From assembly GCA_003820635.1 (NCBI GenBank), contig RPOS01000068.1:1-15265 (forward strand): a DNA stretch of 15,265 nucleotides. The letters run 5' to 3'. Below the pieces are notes generated by a model. It saw nothing but the letters and a program-made list of their open reading frames with translations. It was not told where the DNA came from and searched no databases. Positions 1 through 7,394 of this stretch are shown piece after piece; within the stretch, counting starts at the first letter, position 1; each line of letters opens with the position of its first letter. This DNA is from Verrucomicrobiaceae bacterium. Lineage in GTDB: Bacteria > Verrucomicrobiota > Verrucomicrobiae > Verrucomicrobiales > Akkermansiaceae. Made by a program: the position numbers and the translations under genes.

Positions 1-2370
1 GCCGATGAGCGCACCGGGTTTGGTGTCTTTGTCTTCACCCGGCAGGACGATCCTCCGGTCATGGGACCGTCCGGCAGTCCAGTTGGGGTTGAGTCGGTGA
101 GCCTCCCGGAATACCGGCTGTTCGCCGGGGTGGAATCCGTTGAGGAATCGCGAATCCACTGCCGCAATGTCACCTCCGGCCACACGCTCCGCTATGAGTT
201 CGCCGACGACCACTTCGACCTCTGGCTCGACGCGGATCTGCCCTATGTGGACCAGGCCGGACTCGACTTGAACGTGGCCTTCATGGATTTGCGGCAGAAT
301 GATCCGTCTTCACAGCAATTCACCGCCAAATGCGTATACCGCTCCGAGGACCGAAGCCTTTGCTATGTTTATCTGGAGCGGCCTGAGGGCCGGGGAATGC
401 TGGTCTGCGCCCTCTCCCCCAGCGCGGCCTGGCGCCTCTGCTACCGCAACGAAAACCATGCGGTTACCGGCTTGCAGATGCTGGCACGCTTCGATAGCCG
501 CTTTTCCGCAAGCGAGCCGAAGGGACCGGTTCGCTACGGGGTGCGCATCTCGTTTCATGACAGTCTGGAGACCGCCCGCGCGTTCCTGGCTGATTCCCTG
601 AAGATCCCGTTGGTGGGCGCACCGGTCGCTTCCACCCGGGTCAACGGCACCATTGCTTTCCAGATCATCGGCACGCCCGCGCGTTGCGAGCTGAAAAGCC
701 CTCAGGGCGTGACGACGAAGGTGGATTCTGTTCCCGCCGCCGCCGGGTTACATACCGGCCGGGTGACATTGGATGAAGAGGGGTTTCATGTGCTGACCGT
801 TTACGGTGCGGATGGACGATCCAGCGACCTGACCCTGCATGCCGGGGTTACCCTGGACGAAGTGCTTCGACGCTCGACGGAGAAACTGGAGCCATACCTG
901 GGCGGTTTCGCCGAACATTGGTACTGGGCGCAGGCGTTTCTTCTGGCGCGGCAATGGCTGGGTCCCGATGCCCGCCACGACGGCATCCTCCACGCGGCCT
1001 TGAAGCTCGTCGGAATGCAGGGAGTCCCCGCAGGCGGCCTGCCTGAGGCACCGGATCCCGCGCTGACCGAGCGATATCTGACCCGTGCCCAGCCCAACAT
1101 CGATCCGGCGTATCCGATGTTGGAAAAAGTGGACGGCTGGTACAAATACCACCCCGTCCCGGTCACCCAACGGTATTGCGGGCGTGAGCTGGCCCCGTTC
1201 CATATCTACCAGTGGGAGCGCGTCCAGGATCAGTTCGAGCATATCCGCACCTATCTTTATGCCAGCCGCGCCTATGGCAACGACGCATTCTATGAGCACG
1301 CCGTCGCCATAGCCGGCAGTTCGATCACCGACAACGTGGATGCGCAGGGCCGCGTTTACAGCCTGCACCTCGGCGGCAACGAGGCTTTCGATTACACCAC
1401 GGTCATTGCTCCTTTGCAGGCGCTGCTCGAACTGCTGATGGAAATGGAAGCCCGGCAGGATGCGCGAGCCTCCCGGGTGCGCGAGGCGTGCCTTCGCATC
1501 GCCGGGCATCTCATGCGCCGTGGCTTCGAATTTCCCACCGAGGGGGTTAGCGTGCATCTGCGTTGGACGGAGGATGGCTCGATCACCTGCACCGCACTCT
1601 CCCTGCTCTCAGCCTATCTGCATCTGGAGGCGCGTCCGGAATGGCTGCAACGGGCCCGGGAAATTCTCGCGTATCACGAGCCGTGGCGGATGGATGTTCC
1701 GGACGCCCGAATACTCGATTCTTCTTACCGGTATTGGGAAACCCAGTGGGAAAATGACGGCGAGGGCCGGGCGCTCAATTGCGGCCATGCCTGGACCCTG
1801 TGGCAGGCCGAGGCGTATTACCTGCTATCGTTGGCCTCCGGCGGCGACGCCCTGGCGCTGCTGCGTTCCTACAACGGATTCCGCACCAATCTGGCCAAGT
1901 TCATGCCGGACGGCAAAGTTTACGGCTGCTTCACCCCCGATTACCTTCCTTTCCGCCCGCGTAAATTCGAACCGATGCATTCCTATCCCGATACGCCGGA
2001 CACCTCACTGTCATTTTACGTGTGGCCGCGCCTGGCCGACACCTGGCGGATCACCGCTGCGGTAATGGATCCGGCTCTCGTGGGCGCGCAGGCGCTGGCA
2101 ACCGACAACGGATGCATCGCCCTGCAAGCCGCCGCCAGCCTTGAAGGGGATCACTTGACCGTCATTCCCGGGGAAGCCTCGTGCCGACGATTCTTCCTCC
2201 TCGATCCGCGTGTTCGCACGTTGACCTTGCACAGCGATGCCGACTCGGTGGAACTCATTTGGCCGGGCACGGCGCTTGCCGTGCTGGAAGGAACGACCGC
2301 CCCCACCCGCCATGGACTCACGGTCAAGCCGCTCAACGGCCGTTTGAAGGTCGTTCAAAAAGACAGATGA
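1..2370 (+). CDS. Large glycosidase-like protein, 5' truncated by window edge
   Basis: The frame is open from base 1 to the TGA at 2368-2370, and residues before the first in-frame ATG (61) look like ordinary protein (ADERTGFGVFVF...), so the gene most likely begins outside the window. At least 789 residues are visible. Numbered from the ATG at 61, about 1-250 is beta-rich. About 265-650 is helical and rich in Trp and Tyr (FAEHWYWAQAF, LNCGHAWTLWQAEAYYLL), as in alpha/alpha-toroid (six-hairpin) glycosidases. The last 80 or so residues are again beta-like. This beta/alpha-toroid/beta order is known from several polysaccharide hydrolase and lyase families, but I cannot name the family or point to catalytic residues. 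Location is unknown because the N-terminus is missing. The carbohydrate genes around it support a sugar-processing role. It appears to precede, not belong to, the transcription unit starting after 2453. Sure of the gene, unsure of the function. Confidence 0.7.
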   Translation, partial: ADERTGFGVFVFTRQDDPPVMGPSGSPVGVESVSLPEYRLFAGVESVEESRIHCRNVTSGHTLRYEFADDHFDLWLDADLPYVDQAGLDLNVAFMDLRQNDPSSQQFTAKCVYRSEDRSLCYVYLERPEGRGMLVCALSPSAAWRLCYRNENHAVTGLQMLARFDSRFSASEPKGPVRYGVRISFHDSLETARAFLADSLKIPLVGAPVASTRVNGTIAFQIIGTPARCELKSPQGVTTKVDSVPAAAGLHTGRVTLDEEGFHVLTVYGADGRSSDLTLHAGVTLDEVLRRSTEKLEPYLGGFAEHWYWAQAFLLARQWLGPDARHDGILHAALKLVGMQGVPAGGLPEAPDPALTERYLTRAQPNIDPAYPMLEKVDGWYKYHPVPVTQRYCGRELAPFHIYQWERVQDQFEHIRTYLYASRAYGNDAFYEHAVAIAGSSITDNVDAQGRVYSLHLGGNEAFDYTTVIAPLQALLELLMEMEARQDARASRVREACLRIAGHLMRRGFEFPTEGVSVHLRWTEDGSITCTALSLLSAYLHLEARPEWLQRAREILAYHEPWRMDVPDARILDSSYRYWETQWENDGEGRALNCGHAWTLWQAEAYYLLSLASGGDALALLRSYNGFRTNLAKFMPDGKVYGCFTPDYLPFRPRKFEPMHSYPDTPDTSLSFYVWPRLADTWRITAAVMDPALVGAQALATDNGCIALQAAASLEGDHLTVIPGEASCRRFFLLDPRVRTLTLHSDADSVELIWPGTALAVLEGTTAPTRHGLTVKPLNGRLKVVQKDR

Positions 2371-2405
2371 TCCGGCAAACGCACCGTTCCAACCTCGCGG
2401 ACTGG

Positions 2406-2453
2406 TTTGCGTTGTGACAAAAATCAAAGCGTAATTTTTACAATTTATGCGCA
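2406..2453 (+). promoter_or_regulatory. Candidate operator of the XylR-like regulator, three phased half-sites
   Basis: GCGTAA (2429-2434) and ATGCGCA (2447-2453) are separated by 12 bases, exactly as at 9175-9199 in the regulator/symporter spacer; the two 25-base stretches agree at 18 positions. A third GCG element (TTTGCGTT, 2406-2413) lies upstream, so the GCG cores begin at 2409, 2429 and 2449, 20 bp apart. AraC-type proteins commonly bind direct repeats about two helical turns apart. The site ends 83 bases before the ATG of the PEP-CTERM ORF, in the same orientation as that gene set. A matching promoter is unclear: TAGTTT at 2486-2491 is only a weak -10 candidate. The operator role is inferred. 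Confidence 0.5.
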
Positions 2454-2536
2454 GATTTTTAATCGATGGTCAGGATCATGAGTTGTAGTTTAGTACCGTC
2501 ATACCAACAAATCCCCTAAAACCAAAAAAACACACT

Positions 2537-2677
2537 ATGAAACTTAAAATCACCGGCGCCCAGGCCAATATTGTCGGGAACACGGTTGAGATCACGGCGG
2601 TGGTCCCTGAACCCGCATCCCTCACCTTGCTGGGACTCGGTGCGCTGCCACTCCTGTTCCGGCGTCGCCGGGCTTAA
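2537..2677 (+). CDS. 46-residue PEP-CTERM anchor ORF (micro-protein or remnant)
   Basis: A short ORF of 46 residues. Residues 23-26 read VPEP, followed by a hydrophobic stretch (LTLLGLGALPLLF) and RRRRA at the C-terminus, which is a textbook PEP-CTERM sorting signal of the kind recognised by exosortases. The first 22 residues (MKLKITGAQA...EITAV) are not a signal peptide; they resemble the last beta-strands that usually precede such a tail. The frame has a stop at 2486-2488, so it is not simply an unread longer gene. The start is preceded by an A-rich stretch without a Shine-Dalgarno sequence. It sits 18 bases before the pseudopilin and just downstream of the candidate operator. It may be the relic of a larger PEP-CTERM protein that lost its middle, or a real small protein. 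Without a signal peptide, export by the normal route is doubtful. Confidence 0.6.
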   Translation: MKLKITGAQANIVGNTVEITAVVPEPASLTLLGLGALPLLFRRRRA

Positions 2678-2695
2678 TAAAAAACGAAACCGAAT

Positions 2696-3496
2696 ATGAA
2701 ATTATTAACTGAATCCGGCTTCCGCGTTTCCGGCTTACGCGCCATTTTGTTTCCCCGTGATTTCTTGCGTAAGAAAGGCCATGTCTTGGCCAAGGGATTT
2801 TCTATGGTCGAAATGCTCGTTGCCATTGTCATTATAGGTATTTTGGCGACACTGATTGTCGCCAGCACAAACTATTTGAAGAAGCGAGCTGCCAAGGCTC
2901 GCTCCATGAACAATCTTCGGCAGTTGGCCACCGGGGTTATCGGATACACAGCTGAAAACAACGGGCGGTTTCCAACACATCTGGTCCGCGACCCTGATGG
3001 GAGAACCGTTCCCCCTACTGACCCCTTGCAACCCGGCAACAGTATTTTTGTCTATGGCGTTCGGGGCGATGGTGGATTTGTCCAGTCATGGCAGGATCAG
3101 ATTTTTTCGTTTGTCGGATCAAAAGACGTCTTCATCAGCCCATCCATGAAGATAAAGTCAATGCCATGGCCCGGATATGGACTGAATTCGGATCTTACAG
3201 GTGAAAGGAAATTTTATAAAAATGGGTCGGAGGACACTTTGCAAGCCCCCAGACAAATCAGTCAAATCAGGAGTCCGGAGCGGCTTGTCATGATGTGCGA
3301 GCTGATAACAAGCTATAACTATCTGTTTGGCTCGTTGGTCAAAAGCGCGGCAACCTCCTCATGGCCGGAAGTGTTTATTTACGACAATGAAGGTATTTTC
3401 GCATTTGCCGACGGGCACATTGAATCCATTAACCGGAAAGACAAACGGGCAAGCGCGGGAAATCATTCCTCGACCTATGCCGTTGAGTTCCAGTAA
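2696..3496 (+). CDS. Type II secretion/type IV pilin-like pseudopilin (DUF1559-like)
   Basis: 266 residues with a prepilin signal: the leader ends K33-G34, followed by FSMVEM (35-40) with Glu at mature position 5, then a hydrophobic helix to about residue 56. A prepilin peptidase would cut after G34 and methylate F35. The leader of 34 residues is longer than usual, but no later Met precedes the cut site. The mature part follows the pattern of the large DUF1559-like pseudopilin group of Planctomycetota and Verrucomicrobiota: an N-terminal helix with MNNLRQLATGVIGY (71-84), a WQDQIF segment, an SPS...YGLN segment, and FADGH (237-241) near the end. In many relatives the SPS position is CPS; here the Cys is Ser. 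The role of such proteins is poorly known; they may be envelope or secretion-associated. It lies between the PEP-CTERM ORF and the secreted enzyme, 14 bases before the latter's first ATG, suggesting co-transcription. Confidence 0.88.
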   Translation: MKLLTESGFRVSGLRAILFPRDFLRKKGHVLAKGFSMVEMLVAIVIIGILATLIVASTNYLKKRAAKARSMNNLRQLATGVIGYTAENNGRFPTHLVRDPDGRTVPPTDPLQPGNSIFVYGVRGDGGFVQSWQDQIFSFVGSKDVFISPSMKIKSMPWPGYGLNSDLTGERKFYKNGSEDTLQAPRQISQIRSPERLVMMCELITSYNYLFGSLVKSAATSSWPEVFIYDNEGIFAFADGHIESINRKDKRASAGNHSSTYAVEFQ

Positions 3497-3510
3497 CCAC
3501 TCAGAATGAG

Positions 3511-6500
3511 ATGACGTCTTCATGTGCCGACAATCTGAGCGCGAGGGGGAGTTTCCGTTCAAAGCCTCTTATCATGTGTTTTCGAAGGACCGTCAGATTT
3601 GGATTCCCTTTTGCCGCTCTCGCGGCATGGTTTATTTCCGTCAATATCGTCGGAGCTGTTGCGGTTAGCAGCACTACGGACTCCTCTTTCAATAAAGTAT
3701 GGACAATTGAAAACAACAACCTCCTGGTCACTGTCCACCTTACCACAGGGTTCTTTGGCAGCGGCGGCAGCACCATCACCGTCAAGGATAAAGCGGCGAA
3801 TCATACCTGGTCGCAGCCGGGGATTTTGACGCACCCGAAGTTCACCAACGGCACGCAGATCCCCAACGGCATCCAGTTCTACGCAAATTTCACGGATGCG
3901 GTCGCCGGCGCTTATCAGCTCAGAGTAACCATGACGGTGCCGTCGGACACGTCCCGCCAGGTTGTCATGACTGCGGCCGCTACAGACAGCACCAAGCTGT
4001 TCAACGGCGTCGATTTCATCGAGCCGTTTGCCGCTCCGAATACGACGGGCAGCCGCCTGATGATTACCGACTGGTGCTCCGGACATTTGTATCCATCCGA
4101 TTTGCCCGATGCGAATTGGCCGAACTCTTACATTTCCGACTATGACGCCACGCTGTTGCAGTTGCCGCTGGCCGGGGTCGTGGATATCGACAGCGGCCTG
4201 GGCTACAGCGTGACACTGGACACGCCTGACAATGCCAACATGAGATGCCTGATGCTTGGCAGCCGGCGCGCCCCCATGGCCAAGTGGCGTCCGACTCAAG
4301 TAAGGACAATTGCTGGCAATACCCAGGGGGTCTGGGGTTACGACCGGCAGCTCACTTTCAATTTCACCCCCAGTGGCGGCCATGTCGCGCTGGCGAAGGC
4401 GTTTCGAAGCTCCCTGCCCGCAGGAACGCTAAAGACACTGACCGCTAAAACTGCGGGCAATGGCAACACCGCAAAACTGCTCGGGGCACCGCTATTGTGG
4501 GATTACTTCCAATACATCGACTCGCAGGAAGCCTATACCCTCGGGGTCACCAAAGCCCGGCATTTTGTGCATACCTGGGGGGATCCCCTTAACTTTTACG
4601 GACAAGGCGCAGTTGGTGAAAGTGAGCGACTGGCGGCCACTCATTCCCGAGGCTGGCTGACTTCGGAGTACGGGGTCTTTGCCGACGCATTCATTGTTGA
4701 TACGGAAGCGGAGTGCGACTGGCGGCATGAATTGTCTTCCAATTTGCTGCGTGATTATGCGGGTAATGCGGTGCCCGGCTGGAGCGATTCGGATGGCCAG
4801 CAGTACATGCGATGCCCATCACTCTATGTTTCCCGGGCAACCCAATGGCTCGGAACCCGCCAAGCGTCGTATCCCGTGAACAGCTATTATCTGGACGTGA
4901 CGCCGACACGCCAATTTTTTGAGTGTTTTGATGCCAACCATCCACGCAGTTGCTCGCAATACCGCGCCGATGGCCAATCCCTTTTACAAACCATCCATGA
5001 GCAACTCGCAAGCGGGCCCCTGGTTACGGCGGGCGAAGGCGGAAAATGGTGGCAGGTCCCTTACCTGGACGCGCCACTCGGCCTGATGTCCGTCCTGAAT
5101 TGCCCGTGGAACGGTTATAGCCCAACCACCTACCGTCAAACCAGCTACCCTGATGGAACCAACTACAATGTTTCCCAATGGGATAGTTACGAGAACTACG
5201 GAAGCCTCGGTCATAAATACCGCGCTCCGCTTTGGGAGTTGGTCTTTCACGACTGCGTGGTCAGTGACTGGTATCCGAATGACAGCGTGGATTGGCACGC
5301 CCGCACCACAGGGCTGCCTTTCTCTTACCAGAAGAAAAAAGACGCCCTGAACGTGCTCTACGGCGCGGTGCCGACTTTTTGCCAAATTGGAGGCGCGGAT
5401 TCCCATGCGGGCAGCGGCTGGTTTCTTAATCGAGCTGACTGGCTTGCGAGCTACCGCAACGCCTGCAAACCGCATGAAAGACTGGGCGACCAGGAGATGC
5501 TCAGTCACCAGTTCATTGCTGGCACAAGCAGCGATGTTCAGCAAACCACCTGGGCGGATGGCACGGTGATCACCGTCAATTTCGGCACTTCGGATTATTG
5601 GGTGACGGATCGCAGCAACGCCAGCTACCTGCTCAGGCAGTTTGACTTTCTGGTGGATGGGAACGGATGGAAGACCGTCCGTTCGACCAATATTGGCTTG
5701 AACCGCAGCATCACCACGATTGAGCTGCCAGACTATCGGTTCAGTGACAGCCAATACGATGGCAACGGTGTTCCTGTTGCCATTACCACCCGGAAGATCA
5801 ACGAAAACCAGTTGCGTGTGAATGCCGACGACAACGGCACCGCCAAGACCTTTTATATTTATCCCAAACAACTGATTCCCAACTGGAACATGGCGACCAC
5901 CCGCGTCTGGCTTTGCGATCCCAAGACCGGCGAACGCACACAGCGCCTCAACTCGTGGATCACGGGTGACTCCATCGGGATCTCCGCACTCACCGGATGG
6001 GTCGTACTCGACATTGGGGATGCTGTTGGCGGATTCACTGCCAATGATTTTGACGGTGACAGACGTTCTGACGTCGTGCGAATCACACCGGGAAGTCCGA
6101 TGGTCTGGACCGTGTTGAAAAGCAGTTCCAATTTCATCAGTTCCGGCACCACCACCAAGACGTTTGGCGACATCGCCCAGGGGGATATTCCTGTTTCCGG
6201 CGATTTTGACGGAGACAGTCTCGCTGATTATGCGTTCTTCCGTCCAACCCCTGGCGACTGGCATGTCTGGAGCAGCCGGATCGACTCGGAAAATATCACC
6301 AACTGGGGTTATTCCACGGATATTCCAATAACCGGGGATTGGAATGGTGATGGCATCACGGACATGGCTGTTTTCCGACCCTCCAACGGGCTCTGGGCGA
6401 TCCGTAGAAGCAACAATACAGGTTATATCAACCAGACCTGGGGACAGGCGGGCGACATCCCCCTCTCCGGAGATTTTGATGGGGATGGCAAAACCGACTT

Positions 6501-7353
6501 CGCGGTTTATCGTCCCGGAACACCGGGAACCTTCCTGATCCATTGTTCCAACAACACCACCATCACCCGGACTTTCGGCAGTGGCGGACTGGCTGACGGC
6601 ACCCCGGTCGTCGGGGATTTTGACGGCGACGGGATCTCCGATTTCGGGTGGCTTGGCGGCTACAAGACGGCCTACTGGGGGTGGAACGTGTTGTTGAGTT
6701 CCCGCAACTGGGATCCCGGCAATCCGCTGACTCTCTACTGGGGTGATTATCCGACCTACAAAGACCTGCCGGCCATTGGCGACTATGATGGAGACGGCAA
6801 GACCGACTTTTGTCTATACCGTCAGCTTCCGAATCCTGCCGAATGGTATATCTGGAGCACGGGGGACTGGCAGCTGAAATGGGCGATGCCATTCGGTGCT
6901 TACCCGGATCTGCCGGTAGGCAACCCCGCCACCACCTACAACATTCCGATCAACACATGGAAGCTGGCAAACTTCGGATCCAACTGGACGGACACCGCCA
7001 TCGCGGGAGAGCTTGCGGATCCCGATCACGACGACTTGGCCAATCTTCTTGAATACGCGCTGAACCTGGACCCGAATGTTCCCAACCGGTCGGGATTGCC
7101 GACCGCCGGGACAACGCTGGTCAGCGGAAACAGTTATTTGACGCTTGCCTACACCCATCCAAAAACTGCCAACGACCTCAATTATGTTGTCGAAGTATCC
7201 AATGATCTGCAGACTTGGAATTCAGGTTTCTATGATACAGAAGTGATGAGCGTGACGGATAACGGCTCGACAGAGACGGTGGTTGTGCGGGATCTCACCG
7301 CGATCGGGCAATCTCCCGGGAAGCGCTTCATGCGCCTCAGGATCAGTCATTGA
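3511..7353 (+). CDS. Secreted glycoside-hydrolase-like protein with FG-GAP repeats
   Basis: 1280 residues from the first ATG (3511). The ATG at 3574 (residue 22) gives a cleaner signal peptide, MCFRRTVRF then a hydrophobic run to about residue 52, so the true start may be there. About 55-310 is beta-rich. About 325-720 looks like a glycosidase barrel, with YYLDVTPT (D462), TAGEGGKWW (E509) and ELVFHDCVVSDW (576-587). The pattern faintly recalls GH101/GH129-type alpha-N-acetylgalactosaminidases, so D462 and E509 are catalytic candidates only. From about 840 to 1140 there are six FG-GAP/VCBS-like repeats with DxDGD or DxNGDG loops at 846, 898, 943, 988, 1036 and 1091, likely calcium-binding and perhaps carbohydrate-binding. 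The end (1150-1280) has LADPDHDDLANLLEYALNLD and finishes RFMRLRISH, a C-terminal module frequent in secreted Verrucomicrobia proteins. It likely acts outside the cell or at its surface. The exact substrate cannot be read from the sequence. Confidence 0.8.
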   Translation: MTSSCADNLSARGSFRSKPLIMCFRRTVRFGFPFAALAAWFISVNIVGAVAVSSTTDSSFNKVWTIENNNLLVTVHLTTGFFGSGGSTITVKDKAANHTWSQPGILTHPKFTNGTQIPNGIQFYANFTDAVAGAYQLRVTMTVPSDTSRQVVMTAAATDSTKLFNGVDFIEPFAAPNTTGSRLMITDWCSGHLYPSDLPDANWPNSYISDYDATLLQLPLAGVVDIDSGLGYSVTLDTPDNANMRCLMLGSRRAPMAKWRPTQVRTIAGNTQGVWGYDRQLTFNFTPSGGHVALAKAFRSSLPAGTLKTLTAKTAGNGNTAKLLGAPLLWDYFQYIDSQEAYTLGVTKARHFVHTWGDPLNFYGQGAVGESERLAATHSRGWLTSEYGVFADAFIVDTEAECDWRHELSSNLLRDYAGNAVPGWSDSDGQQYMRCPSLYVSRATQWLGTRQASYPVNSYYLDVTPTRQFFECFDANHPRSCSQYRADGQSLLQTIHEQLASGPLVTAGEGGKWWQVPYLDAPLGLMSVLNCPWNGYSPTTYRQTSYPDGTNYNVSQWDSYENYGSLGHKYRAPLWELVFHDCVVSDWYPNDSVDWHARTTGLPFSYQKKKDALNVLYGAVPTFCQIGGADSHAGSGWFLNRADWLASYRNACKPHERLGDQEMLSHQFIAGTSSDVQQTTWADGTVITVNFGTSDYWVTDRSNASYLLRQFDFLVDGNGWKTVRSTNIGLNRSITTIELPDYRFSDSQYDGNGVPVAITTRKINENQLRVNADDNGTAKTFYIYPKQLIPNWNMATTRVWLCDPKTGERTQRLNSWITGDSIGISALTGWVVLDIGDAVGGFTANDFDGDRRSDVVRITPGSPMVWTVLKSSSNFISSGTTTKTFGDIAQGDIPVSGDFDGDSLADYAFFRPTPGDWHVWSSRIDSENITNWGYSTDIPITGDWNGDGITDMAVFRPSNGLWAIRRSNNTGYINQTWGQAGDIPLSGDFDGDGKTDFAVYRPGTPGTFLIHCSNNTTITRTFGSGGLADGTPVVGDFDGDGISDFGWLGGYKTAYWGWNVLLSSRNWDPGNPLTLYWGDYPTYKDLPAIGDYDGDGKTDFCLYRQLPNPAEWYIWSTGDWQLKWAMPFGAYPDLPVGNPATTYNIPINTWKLANFGSNWTDTAIAGELADPDHDDLANLLEYALNLDPNVPNRSGLPTAGTTLVSGNSYLTLAYTHPKTANDLNYVVEVSNDLQTWNSGFYDTEVMSVTDNGSTETVVVRDLTAIGQSPGKRFMRLRISH

Positions 7354-7394
7354 CCGGCCTACTCAACCCTCCGGCGGATCAGTGGGGAAAAGTG

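Noticed and set aside
748..1557. A 269-codon minus-strand open frame opposite the first gene
   Set aside because: No family resemblance, no start context, fully inside a convincing plus-strand gene.
2378..2413. AACGCA...TGCGTT inverted repeat after the first gene as a terminator
   Set aside because: Only 6 bp with a 24-base loop and no T-run; the right arm also overlaps the phased half-site at 2406-2413.
4984..6543. A 519-codon open frame on the minus strand opposite the secreted enzyme
   Set aside because: It mirrors the repeat-rich coding sequence of the plus-strand gene and shows no recognisable domain; a typical antisense shadow in GC-rich DNA.
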